Below, piece after piece: positions 21,593 through 31,740 of a DNA stretch of 64,000 bases (positions are counted from its first letter, which is position 1; every line of letters begins with the position of its first letter). The translations under genes and the position numbers were made by a program. The DNA is taken from contig NC_089175.1 of the NCBI RefSeq assembly GCF_947507565.1, positions 4,639,733-4,703,732 of the forward strand, given 5' to 3'. Source of the stretch: Oscarella lobularis (taxonomy: Eukaryota > Porifera > Homoscleromorpha > Homosclerophorida > Oscarellidae). The notes below the pieces were generated by a model. The model was not told where the DNA came from, ran no database searches, and saw nothing but the letters and a program-made list of their open reading frames with translations.

Positions 21593-22919
21593 GCTTCCGG
21601 GAGGCGCGATACTTGGATCAATCGCACGAGAAAGGTGACTGCTCAAAACGTTATTATACTTTCGGAAATATTTAGGTACAAGTCACTTTCGTTTAGCTAC
21701 TCAGTAAATGTAAACGTAATGAAATGGGGGTTACGCCGCGCCTTCAAGTTAGGTGTCCTTTTGCCTCCCTAACTATTATGTCTCTCAAAATCTATCAGCT
21801 TGGGTTTCGTTTAGAGAGGACGCATCGGGCGCGAGAGTCAGTCAAGGATAGGGGACCCGGGTCTTAGAGAAATGATACCTGACTCCTCTTGTGCAAGTTG
21901 GCTGTTGAGAATGAAGAGAATCTGCTGAGAGACCTGAACAATGGTCGAAAGCCGTGCGTTTCTTAGAGCGTTTTGAAGCATGCGCAGTACTCGACGGTTA
22001 ATGGGAGAAGGGGCGTGGCACCTCTATCTTGCTAAGGAAATGTTTGATCGTGGCGCGCTTAGGCAAAAGGCTTAGAGAGATACATGATAAGTCCGTTTGA
22101 CAAAAAGCGCAGCTAGAAACAAAGTCGAAATTCGCGGTCAAAAGTACTATCACGTGACCTCTTTCACCTATATCTCGAAAACTAAATCTTTGAAATTTGA
22201 CTGGCTGGCTTTACTATGCCGAAAAACATCGGTTTGTGGAATAATTGCAATATTTTTTACTTTTTATTTTTTATTTTACGATAACGCTCTACCCGCTCTC
22301 CAGTGGTCTTAGTTTAATATTTTTGTCAGCGTTCGTTTTCGAGACATCACTGCTCTAGGTCACGTGACGGTCATTTTAATAGCGACACCGTTTCTACTCC
22401 TCGGCGACGCTCGTTTCGTGTAAGGGCTTATGATGAACTACTCTACATCTCTGACCTAGCTCTGCTGCGTTCAAACATTTCTTAGCAAGATAGAGGTGCC
22501 ACGCCTCTTCTCCCATTAATTAACCGTCGAGTACTGCGCATGCTTTCAAAAACCCCGCCTCCCTAAGACGCTCTTATACATGTATCTCTGCCGCAGACTT
22601 ACCGTAACCTGATTAGATGGGGCGGCGACAACCTAATAAAAAAGCGTGGAGATTCCCACGCAAATTCCCACGCGCATCACCACTTAAAAGTTGGAATCTG
22701 GATTGTTTGGAATACAGTCTGCTTTTAGTAGCTTGTAATTACTGTACACCACAGCTTTCTAAATCTATACTTGATAATTGTTATTGATTATCATATGCAA
22801 TGTACAATGTACCACAACCTGCAGTATATGGAGTTCAGCTTCACGTTGGCGGTCTTTGATCTGATCATTATAGAAATCCCTGCTTCTACTGAATCTATTA
22901 GATCTTCCTTTATACCTAA
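21593..22919. other. Spacer between ZU5-Death 1 and HINFP copy 2
   Basis: The main content is the foldback element at 21,958-22,560. The rest shows no gene. The part next to 21,593 should contain the ZU5-Death 1 promoter. Confidence 0.55.
21958..22560. mobile_element. Non-autonomous foldback (MITE-like) DNA element
   Basis: About 90 bp at each end are reverse complements with few mismatches. The left end has GCATGCGCAGTACTCGACGG and GGCACCTCTATCTTGCTAAG; the right end has CTTAGCAAGATAGAGGTGCC and CCGTCGAGTACTGCGCATGC. Differences include a 4-bp TTAA indel. Further out the arms still resemble each other weakly, so the true ends and target-site duplication cannot be fixed. The inner 400 bp codes for nothing. 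CACGTGACCT at about 22,152 and AGGTCACGTGACGG at about 22,356 add a second inner inverted pair. The structure fits a MITE or foldback transposon. Confidence 0.75.
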
Positions 22920-24500
22920 TTACCAAAACAACAATTCATGCATTTCCAAATTGGTCAGCTGCTGCTGTTCGTTCGAAGACAGGTAGACCCCTGTTGCGGC
23001 TTCCGCCGCCGCCGCCAAGTGTAGTGACTCAAAGCGTACGGTCTGAAGTTGGTGGAATCCGTCCGCACTTTCAACGTATCGAAAGCGCGTATGCCCCGGT
23101 GGAAGCTTGAAATAGTGCACGTTGACGAGATGCGCGCTCAGTGTCCCACCGTGGCAGAAGATGCGCTCGCACATGTGACACTGATAGAGAGAGGTACGTT
23201 CTCGGGACCCGTCTATAGAGCAAAAGGCACTTGAATCAAGGCTAAGCGCTAGAATGACGTACTAGGTGCTGGAGGCGAAAGTGAGCGCGAAACGTGGGCG
23301 CACAGCGGAACGTTTGAGAGCACTGGGGACACTTGTACGGATCCAGAAGACTGTGCGTGTCCTTGTGACGTTTCAGGTCACTTGCAGTCTTAGAGCTGGG
23401 GAGGGAGAAGAAAATCAATAATTCTTCAGTCGGTCAGTGTATTGGGGAAAGAGAGGCATCTTACCTGAAATTGCATATGTCGCAGAGTGCCGATGAGCGA
23501 CGTGACGCCGAAGCGCGGACGTCGTTGGACACGTCGTCGGACACGTCATCGGGCAGAGATGACACTTGTAGCGACTCACTAACAACAATCCAGACATAAG
23601 AGAAAATCTGCACAAATCCAGGAGGCTCACTACCGTGTTGATTCATGTGATCGCGAAGAAGTCTTTCCGACGGAAGACGTTTGAGACAGTGAGAACATTG
23701 ATAGCAGGCTTCTATAACAAAATCATCATCGATAGAGAAAAAATCAACAGAGAGATGCACGCGTCTCGCCATCTATAGACGCTTGACGAATGTAGTGATC
23801 TCTCAGTTTCGTCTTGCACGAAAAGAGAGCACCGCACGTCGGGCCTGACCACTTTCTTATGCGTGTGAACCGTACAATGACCCTTCAGTTTGTGCTTGTC
23901 CTTAGCAACAGAATTGCAATCTAAAAAATCAGAATCAATTAAAATTAAATTATTTTAATTATTTATTTATTTCAGAATCAATTAATCAATTAACGAAATA
24001 CAATTTTTATTTATTTATTTACCTTTGCAGAGACATTTGAGTATAGATTTTCCATCTTCCGTTTGATCGCGTGGCGCCTTCAATCCGTGCTCCTCCACGT
24101 GACTATAAAACGAGTTGGGACAGTAGAATTGTTCTCCGCAGTCCCTCCAATCACAGACGAGAACTTCGCCGATCGGCGGAACGAGATTTCGCGTTTCGTC
24201 GCCGTAACTGCAAACGGTGAGATTCTCTTTCGCCTGAACGCGACGTCCTTCTTCCTTGATGTAGGCGTGATACGGATGGAAGGAGACGTGGAGAAGGAGC
24301 TGGAGTGGCGAGTCGGTTTCGTACGGGCAGTCTTTCCACAGGCATCCCATCGTCTCTCCCGGATAGGCGTGGAGGGATTCGTCGCTTGGCGGCGGCCAAT
24401 TCGGGTAGAGGTGACGCGAGTGCTCGCGAACGTGCGCGCAGAGAGCGTCGCGCGTGTCGCACTTCGTCGTGCAGTCGTCCCACTCGCAGGCGAGTGACAT
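22920..24500 (-). pseudogene. HINFP: HINFP copy 2, decayed
   Basis: Colinear with HINFP copy 1 from the ATG at 24,500 to the C-terminal [20 protein letters not shown] block, and very similar in exons and introns. Exon 1 is nearly unchanged (Ser to Pro, and Trp to Cys in the last finger). Downstream, about 20 bp coding the linker EKRPYSC are missing near 23,485, the finger CPTC near 23,845 has lost its first Cys with a frame change, and extra repeats (CPTTCPTT) were added. The poly-Ala stretch at the C-terminus also differs. Zinc-finger function is very unlikely. Confidence 0.8.
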
Positions 24501-24570
24501 CTTTTTGCGCCCTTCCAGTTGTCAGTCCGGGAACGCTTGGCGCGCACGCGTGTTTAGGCCGACGACGAAA
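24501..24570. promoter_or_regulatory. Bidirectional promoter, copy 2
   Basis: Almost identical to 17,629-17,698 although both flanking genes are decayed. This points to recent duplication or conversion rather than selection. Confidence 0.6.
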
Positions 24571-25100
24571 ATGGCCGAGAAAACGCTCGTAAGAGCGCTC
24601 AATTTTGAAGTATTCGGAAAGGTTCAAAGTAAATCTTGAAAAGCTATTTGTCTAAAATAAGGTTTTCGCTCTAGGCGTGTTCTTTCGTAAGGTGGGATCG
24701 ACCGTTCGTCTTTTTCGTCACGTAACGCCTCTATTCTCTCATTTAGAACACGCAAGAAACGGCTAGGAAACTTGGCTTAGTGGGCTGGGTGCGGAATACG
24801 AAGAAGGGCCTAGGGAACCCTAGGGAACTAGGGAACCGTCGTTGGAGTGGGACCCCGGACGAAAAACTCCAGAAAATGTAATTTTTTGCGTCACATATAT
24901 CAAATTCTACAGATATTCTTTTACATAAGGAAATCTTGACTAAAGGAAGTCGGAAGCCCGCGTTCGAAAATCGAAAGATGCGAATTTAGCGAAAGTGACG
25001 TCACTACGGATAGAGACGATTTTAACATTATAGGAACAGGCGGACATTTGAAAGTTTATGAAAAGGGGTGCGGTAGTCATAAGACTAATAAATTCATATA
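24571..25100 (+). pseudogene. ACYP: Acylphosphatase copy 2, degenerate
   Basis: The four exons are recognisable, but the first donor is changed (AAGT for AGGT), which replaces the invariant Gly of VQGV by Ser. The centre of exon 3 carries inserted repeats of CCTAGGGAAC and CTAGGGAAC with nearby losses, destroying [10 protein letters not shown]. The C-terminal end is also altered. The catalytic Arg and Asn codons remain, but the fold core is lost. Confidence 0.75.
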
Positions 25101-25489
25101 ACGTAACTAATTAATTACTTGTGAGCCAACCACCGCAGTTGTACGGGGTGGCAAGCGCAGTTTGCGAGCTCGTATAACGGCGGAGGGAGGCTGTCTCAAA
25201 CCGTACGGGTGTACAGTCGCGTGTACGGGAGTACAGGTATAGTCTAACAGGAAATATGACCCCGTACACATGCAATACAGAGCAAATGTACAGTACGTCA
25301 GAAAAGCGCCTAATTAGGAAAACATTGCAATTATGTATTTATGTATCTGAGTAGGACTGAGCTGTAGGGGCTAAGGGCTGTGATGACTACGTGAATATGT
25401 GACAACAATCTAATTATCTAATTATCTTTAAGAGACCCAGAATGCTGCTAAAACAACTGACTTAAACGTTTGAAAAGGATGTTATTCGG
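25101..25489. other. Spacer after acylphosphatase copy 2
   Basis: No gene. A stretch at about 25,138-25,240 is rich in GTACGGG and GTGTACG motifs repeated at irregular distances. Confidence 0.5.
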
Positions 25490-25604
25490 AGCGAACCAAC
25501 TAATTCGATGATATCACAAACCAATCATTTAGATGTTTTCAAATTTTAGTGGCCTAACCTCACCCGTATCATTCTCCGTCTCGGATTGCTCCATGCTCGC
25601 TTTA
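25490..25604 (+). promoter_or_regulatory. Orphan YHYH-gene promoter with start codon
   Basis: GCGAACCAACTAATTCGAT, then ACAAACCAATCATTTAG, then a CCGTAT stretch and CCATGCTCGCTTT match the upstream regions and first codons (MLA) of YHYH1 and YHYH2. After four codons the YHYH sequence ends and acylphosphatase exon 3 begins. Confidence 0.75.
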
Positions 25605-25815
25605 GAACACGCAAGAAACGGCTTAGTGGACGGAGTGCGGAATACAGAGAAGGGGCGAGGACTGAACGTAAAGCCCCATAAAATGTGATGTGAGAAATTG
25701 AAAGGTCTGTAGACTTGTTTATATTAAAGAAAGTTTGGCTAAATGAAGTCAAATAGTCTACGTTCGAAAGATGCGAATTCAGCGAAAGTGACATCACTTC
25801 GGATAGGGATACGCG
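25605..25815 (+). pseudogene. Acylphosphatase fragment fused to the YHYH start
   Basis: From AGAACACGCAAGAAACGG on, the sequence follows acylphosphatase exon 3, its intron and exon 4 (TTCGAAAGATGCGAATTCAG) with several deletions. It is a fourth, partial acylphosphatase copy. The junction with the YHYH start lies in a TTTA shared by both parents, consistent with recombination at microhomology. Confidence 0.7.
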
Positions 25816-25874
25816 TTTAATTAATGCAGTTTTGCCATCTCGTCATAAACTGCCTCATACGGTCATGCACACAC

Positions 25875-27465
25875 TCACTTTGGAAAACCATCGTCTTGTA
25901 TCTTGAAGACTTCACATGCTGCCGACTTCAAGCCTTCTTGGTCTAACGCAACGCACAGTTTTTCAACTGTTGCAGCCGGGTTCCTTTCCTTCCAAGCTTT
26001 TAGCATTTGATAAGCCTGCTCCCTTACATCGGACTGACCACTTTTTATTTGTTCAATAGAGTCGTCCGGTATCTGCAACGTTCTGCCAACAAACGCCCAC
26101 TTTCCAAGGATCAATTTTGAAAGATTATTTAGGTCGGCATCGCTAGGTTGCCGGTGTAACGAAGACTGTAGATCGTCTACTACATTTATGTCGGTCATTG
26201 TAACACTCCCTATAGGTTGCGTTTGTGAAGTAGGCAGCCCAGATTGAGGCTTTGCCTCTAGTTTGATGTTAATAGGGGTGTTCTTTCTTTCAAAAGTAAT
26301 CGCGCCATCAGAAAAGTTGAAAATTCGGCTTAAAATTGACCAGACTATTTCAAAGATACTGAAGGTTTTTTCTCTGTATATGCAATTAGCAGTAATACTC
26401 GGTGGTATTGTTTCTTCACTACTGGCTGGCCTATCATTAACCGTAAAATAGCAGTTGTAATTAAGAAAAGAAAAGTCATTTTTTTTCAGACCGCACAGTA
26501 GGTCGTCTTTGGAAAAAGTGATAGAGCTATCAGCGTCGGCATGAACGTCTTTTGGACAAGAAAAAACAATTTCAAGGTCAGATAGACTGCTACAAGGTTT
26601 CCAAGTGAAATTCCAACAGTCTTGGAAAGCGTATCCATTATCGTCTTTTTCAAATTTTATCTGTTCTCGGTTTGTCTTGCAATTGCAGCAAATGGTTGCT
26701 AAGATACAAAACTTATTTACTGAGTGCTGTCTGCAATACAATGACAGAGAATTTGACGCTGACTCGCACGAGCTTATTATGGATATTCGGCAAAACGACG
26801 TGGCATGTATTAAAATTCCATCATCTCTCAACTGAACTTCAATATTTTTAAAATTCAAAGAGTCTTGAGATAACTCAAGGATACCCATTTCTGTATTCGA
26901 TTGATCCTCTTCCGAACCCGAGTTATAAAAGAGACGAAGCGTAGTCTTATAACACGTGTGTCTGAGGTGTTCTAAAGGTTGGAAGATTACAACTTTCTGG
27001 CTAAAGAAGGTTTGATGAGGTAAAACTTCAATTGCTTCTACAGACGTTAAGTTTCCATCCAATTTACTTGCGCAGAAGAAAGAAGATACTGTAATTTCTT
27101 TTTGTGAATGTAAAGCTCCACGTGGAACGGTAAGTTCTATTTGTGATTCAGGTAATTGTAGAACGCCGCCTTTGTAATCAAACGATTTTTTGCCTGAATC
27201 TCTCTTCTTCAATTCCACTTTCGTAGTTCCTACTACCAGGAACTGACTGGTTGAACTTGGTTCGTCAATACTGACGATTACACTATCAGTTTTCTTCAGG
27301 GACACTTAAATAAAAAGCAACAATAGTCGCAGAATTAACAATGCAAAATTTTCCCTTACCATTTCTTTCTTCTTCTTCTAACTGCAGGTGCGTCTCAACC
27401 TCACCAGCTTTATTTATTATGGTTGCTGCAGATACATATTTACTTCGGGGGCTGAAGTGCTCCAT
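25875..27465 (-). CDS. ZU5-Death domain protein 2
   Basis: Exon 1 runs from ATG at 27,465 to 27,360 (35 codons, ending in LEEEERN) and joins in phase 1 to 27,304-25,875, giving about 511 residues without a break. The ZU5 domain is well kept (LTVPRGALHSQKEITVSS, IFQPLEHLRHTCYKTTLRLF). The C-terminal Death domain is clear (LSKLILGKWAFVGRTLQIPD, QAYQMLKAWKERNP, LCVALDQEGLKSA). The intron position and phase equal those of the copy at 19,978-21,592, but the proteins differ at many sites, so this duplication is older than the HINFP/ACYP ones. A cytosolic death-fold adaptor role is inferred. Confidence 0.87.
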
Positions 27466-28339
27466 CTATGTACCACTCATGTCTTCTTGCATTGACTTGG
27501 AGTGTCTTAGATCTTTCGATTTGGAGTGTGTGCCTCCTACGTGTGTGCCTCCTACGTCTTCTTTCAAGTCGGGGTATGTGTCTCCTACGGCTTCTTTGGA
27601 GCCGACGCTTTTTGCGCGTTTCGAAATGCGTTTCTTCTGTTTAGATTCAATTTCTGCTACAAAGAAAGGTATCTTGCGCATTCAGAGTCTGAGGGATTCT
27701 AACCCATTTCAGTTTGTTTCCGGAAGGCGGGGCTTTGCAAGTGAGCAACTCTGACGTGACGACACCGTCTACTGCGAAAAGACGTCCTTCAGAAAATGTC
27801 CTTCGACCTTCAGCTATGCGAGAGGACCGCGACGGGACTGTATTGAAGAGAACAGAACGTTGAAACAAACAAGGACGTCAATAACTTGATTAGTTAATTG
27901 GGATGACGTCTCCAGCACTTAGCCTAAATTTAATCATGTCAGATTTCAGCTCAATTCTAGTCTGTCGGACCTTTAGCTTGAACCGGCGAAGTGACTTGCT
28001 ACTGCTAAGGTTAGTTGGGAAGTCATGGGCAACTGAGCTGGAAGCCGGCCGTTTCAACTTCTGGTGTGCAAGTGTGCAATAAAGACTAAACATATAATTG
28101 ATTTAACGTACACTGTAGCTTGATCTGATGGGGAGAGAGCATGCAGACCGTATCTAAAGATGGCGCAACCTAAAGCCAATCACAACTTGCAGCTGCTTCT
28201 AAGCCATACAGAAGGATTCTGCAATTCTGATTCGTCAGACTCCATGCACATAAGATATTTTTTCTCGCGCAGTTCCCACATGACGTTAGAGCGTCAAATG
28301 GCTCGCTCACAACGTCACTCAAAGTTAATACAGAATAAT
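27466..28339. other. Spacer between ZU5-Death 2 and HINFP copy 3
   Basis: Short frames with repeated CCTCCTACG motifs (27,532-27,590) but no recognisable gene. The part next to 27,466 should hold the ZU5-Death 2 promoter. Confidence 0.5.
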
Positions 28340-28917
28340 CAACAGAGATGCACATCGTGCCATCTTGATATAGACGCTTGACGAAAGCGAGAGATCACTT
28401 TCGTCTTTCATGAAAAGAGAGCGCCACACGTCGGACAGGCGACTGATTTCTTACGCGTATGAACGGTGCAGTCATAGATAGAAAATAGATCTCTATTTTC
28501 TATCTATGGTGCAGTGACCCTTCAGCTCGTGCTTGTCCTTAGCAAAAGAGTTCCAATCTAAACAATTACAATCAATTAAGCAATTACTTATTCATTTATT
28601 TATAGAGACATTTGAGTACACCGGTATGGATTTTCCGTCTTCCGTTTGATCGCGTGACGCCTTCAATCCGCGCTCCTTGTGAACTGCTCTCCGCAGTCCC
28701 TCTCCAATCATGACAGACGAGAACTTCGCCGATCGGCGGAACGATATTTCGCGTTTCGTCGCCGTAGCTGCAAACGGTGAGATTCGTTTTCGCCTGAACA
28801 GGCGTGGAGGGGATTCGTCGCTTGGCGGCGGCGCGAGTGCTCGCGAATGTGCGCGCAGAGAGCGTCGCGCGTGTCGCACTTCGTCGTGCAGTCGTCCCAC
28901 TCGCAGGCGAGTGACAT
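28340..28917 (-). pseudogene. HINFP: HINFP copy 3, remnant
   Basis: Only exon 1 (ATG at 28,917) with large internal losses and part of exon 2 remain. The second finger region (CLWKDC) and the AYIKEE stretch are gone, and the later fingers and C-terminus are absent. A 36-bp palindrome has been inserted in the exon 2 part at 28,473. Clearly dead, although the divergent acylphosphatase is whole. Confidence 0.8.
28473..28508. mobile_element. 36-bp palindromic insertion with 7-bp target duplication
   Basis: CATAGATAGAAAATAG, spacer ATCT, CTATTTTCTATCTATG form a near-perfect hairpin. GTGCAGT stands directly on both sides. In HINFP copies 1 and 2 the same place reads without the palindrome and with one such site (CCGTACAATGACCC). 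This is the structure of a tiny transposed element or of a template-switch product. The ends CATAGAT match the palindrome at 8,354. Confidence 0.7.
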
Positions 28918-28984
28918 CCTTTTGCGCCCCCTTCCAGTTTGCAGTCCGGGAACGCTTGGCGCGCACGCGTGTTTAGGCCGACGA

Positions 28985-29487
28985 ATGGCCGAGAAAACGC
29001 TCGTAAGAGCGCTCAATTTTGAAGTATTCGGAAGGGTTCAAGGTAAATCTTGAAAAGCTATTTGTCTAAAATAAGGTTTTCGCTCTAGGCGTGTTCTTTC
29101 GTAAGGTGCGATCGACCGTTCGTCTTTTCCGTCACGTAACGCCTCTATTTTCTCATTTAGAACACGCAAGAAACGGCTAGAAAACTTGGCTTAGTGGGCT
29201 GGGTGCGGAATACGGAGAAGGGAACCGTTGTTGGAGTGATACAGGGACCGAATGAAAAACTCCAGAAAATGTAATCTTTTTTGCGTCACATATATCTACA
29301 GATATTCTTTTAATTAAGGAAAACTTGGCTAAAGGAAGTCGGAAGCCCGCGTTCGAAAATCGAAAGATGCGAATTTAGCGAAAGGGACGTCACTACGGAT
29401 AGGGACGATTTTAGCATTATAGGAAGGGGCGGACATTTGAAAGTTTACGAAAAGGGACGCGGCACTCATAAGACTAAATGCAAATAA
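28985..29487 (+). CDS. ACYP: Acylphosphatase, copy 3 (whole)
   Basis: Same four-exon build as copy 1, including the 17-bp micro-exon (GVFFRK). All active-site elements are present: VQGVFFRK with the phosphate-binding Arg, GWVRNT with the catalytic Asn, and [10 protein letters not shown]. It differs from copy 1 at only a few residues (for example Lys-Ala to Lys-Thr near the start and Asn to His in the tail). Its HINFP partner is broken, so this copy tests whether the shared promoter works on one side alone. It is followed by the YHYH1 gene on the same strand. Confidence 0.9.
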
Positions 29488-29996
29488 CCTAATTAATTAT
29501 TTATAATATATCGATATATAATTTTACCTATTAGCAGCATTGCTAAATAAATATTGTCTGGTGAAACAGTCTCAGGGTATTATAACGAAAATGTCACTTC
29601 TGATCCCACTGTCCATGAGAGACATGAGGCGCTGCAGAAAAAAGTGAGCACCCAACATCACATTTCTTATGATGAGACTCTCTCTTTTTTGCACGGAGGC
29701 GCTTCAGTGCTATCTGGTGCCGCTCGCTCAAATTTTATGCAAATCTAATATTCTAATTAGCTGAACGAGATCCCGAAATGCTTCTAAAATAGCTGGCTTA
29801 GATTTCTAGAAATCGAATCCTCGCAACTATCTATTCTCGACTTGCCAAGACGCCGAAACGATCCTCGCGTCCAATCGATGTTCAGACCGAACCAACTAAT
29901 TCGATTACCACAAACCAATCATCGCGTTCGTCTACACGTACTAAAAACATTCCTTACGCGTTGCTCCACCCGTATTCTTTGCCCTCGGATCGCCCC
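29488..29996. other. Spacer with YHYH1 promoter
   Basis: It holds the 3' flank of acylphosphatase and the YHYH1 upstream region. ACCAACTAATTCGATTA at about 29,891 is shared by the YHYH2 promoter (31,651), by the orphan promoter at 25,497 and by the stub at about 18,620, so it is the conserved mark of this promoter family. Confidence 0.6.
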
Positions 29997-31176
29997 ATGC
30001 TCGCTCTCTTCGCTCTCTCCGCTCTCGTCGCCACGACGTCGGCGCTCTCGTGCGCCGATCTCGGTCTCATATCGGGCGGCAATCCGAAAACAACGACGGT
30101 TCAATCGTATTCGGGCACGTCGCCTCAAACGTCGTCGATCACGTGGAGCGCTTCGTCGACGACCGACTCGTCGCTTACGAGCACAGTCGCCTGCGCCGAA
30201 GGCACGGGAGACAACAGCGACAAACTCGTCATCACGAGCACGGGCGTTCCCGCCCATCGCGTGGGCGATTTTCCCATGCGCTTCGACACGACAGGAAACG
30301 GGCACAACGACAATCCGAACACGATTGCCGAGCAATCGTTCTCGTGGACGCTGCCGAAGAATCCTCAAATCAAATCGAGATTTCCCGAGTCGATTCTCGA
30401 GAACAGCAACGCTCTGCCTCTGGGTCCCATTGGGTTCGCCTTGAACGGCGTTCCCCTCTTTAACCCGTTCAATTCGGGAAAGGAGGACGCCGTCTCTCGG
30501 GACAGTTCCGGCTACGAGGTCATGGATCTCTGTCACGGGCATCCCGACATGCACGGACGTTATCACTATCATTATCAAGAGCAAACCGACGGGTGTCTGT
30601 TCGGTTCGATGAATGCACAAATTGTCGCGGAAGCTGGGAAGAGATCGCCTAAGATCGGCTACGCTTTTGACGGAATAGCGATCTATGGACCGTTGGGGAA
30701 GGACGGCGTTGCGCCGACGGATTTGGATAAGTGCAATGGGAGAATGGATACCGATTTGGGGCAATACGTCTATCACACTACCAATGGAAAGGCGCCCTAT
30801 ATCATTGGATGCTATAGATATCGTGCCACTCGCTCTGGTGAGTAATGAGTTTTGAACACAGGACTGTGTCATATATTGAAATTGCACAGTTCCTGATTTT
30901 AGAGAGATAAATTTAAAATTGATTTCTATTTAGGTCCACCTCCTGTAGTAGTACAGACTCAGGCTCCTACTCAGGCGCCCACTCAGCCGCCTACTGACTC
31001 GCTAGGTGCAACTGGAGGAGACACTGAAAAAATCACGGAACGGTCAACATCTCAAGGTTTGCCGTTTACGGTTCCAACTTCGATGTAGCAGATCTGATCT
31101 ATGTTTTTTAGCGGTGGTTGCTATGCCGGCGTTGATTACGACTGTTCTGGCTCTCGCCTTTCGCCTGTTGGCTTAG
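29997..31176 (+). CDS. YHYH-domain protein 1 with C-terminal anchor
   Basis: Three exons: 29,997-30,837, 30,934-31,056 and 31,112-31,176, phase 1 at both joints. A signal peptide (MLALFALSALVATTSALS) leads into a secreted YHYH domain with HGHPDMHGRYHYHYQE, CLFGSMN and KIGYAFDGIAIYGP, the family signature. A Pro/Thr/Gln-rich linker follows (TQAPTQAPTQPPT). The last exon encodes AVVAMPALITTVLALAFRLL, a hydrophobic end without a polar tail, which fits a GPI-attachment signal or membrane anchor. If intron 2 is kept, translation stops at 31,086 and the anchor is lost, so a secreted form is possible. The biochemical role of YHYH domains is unknown; the His cluster hints at metal binding. Confidence 0.88.
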
Positions 31177-31740
31177 ACGTCTCTAACAGTGAATTCTTAT
31201 CTGTGATTTTTTAATTTTGTTAGTCTCGTCGACGTTGAGTATTTTTTGAGCGATTATCCGAGATCGTTTCTTTTCTAAACATGCTTATTTATCTTTGGCT
31301 ATCTCCTCTCTCCCTAATCCTCGCGAGTCTCTGTTGTCTTTATTGCAGGGAGGTGCTACCCTGAACCATCGGTACTACCTGGTGCCGCCGGCACTAATGT
31401 TATGCAAATCTAATATAAGCTCTCTCGAGGGCCGAGAAATCTTTTTGAACAACCCGTCACTCAAAGGACGCGGATCTTTGGTACGTAGCTTGCGCTCGTG
31501 AGCAGAGAGTGTCATTTCCTGGATTAGGAGCGTGGACGAGACACAGGCTCAGACTTCCAAGTTATAAGTCAAATCCTTGCAGCTATTCTCGACTTTTCAG
31601 GACGCTAAGACGCGCCTCGCGTCCAACCATCGATGTTATTCAGACAAAACCAACTAATTCGATTATATTGCAAGCCAATCATTTTTAGGCATTCTCACCC
31701 CAACCCCGTATCACCCCCGCTCTTGGCCTCGAATCGCCCC
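31177..31740. other. Spacer between YHYH1 and YHYH2
   Basis: It carries a diverged copy of the region in front of YHYH1 (GGACGCTAAGACGCGCCTCG, ACCAACTAATTCGATTA). There are no further genes. This supports a tandem duplication of promoter plus gene. Confidence 0.6.

Noticed and set aside
29919-30887. Long minus-strand open frame across YHYH1
   Set aside because: The plus strand codes a complete signal peptide, YHYH signature and correct splice sites. The minus frame is Arg-rich and only mirrors the codon bias of the real gene.
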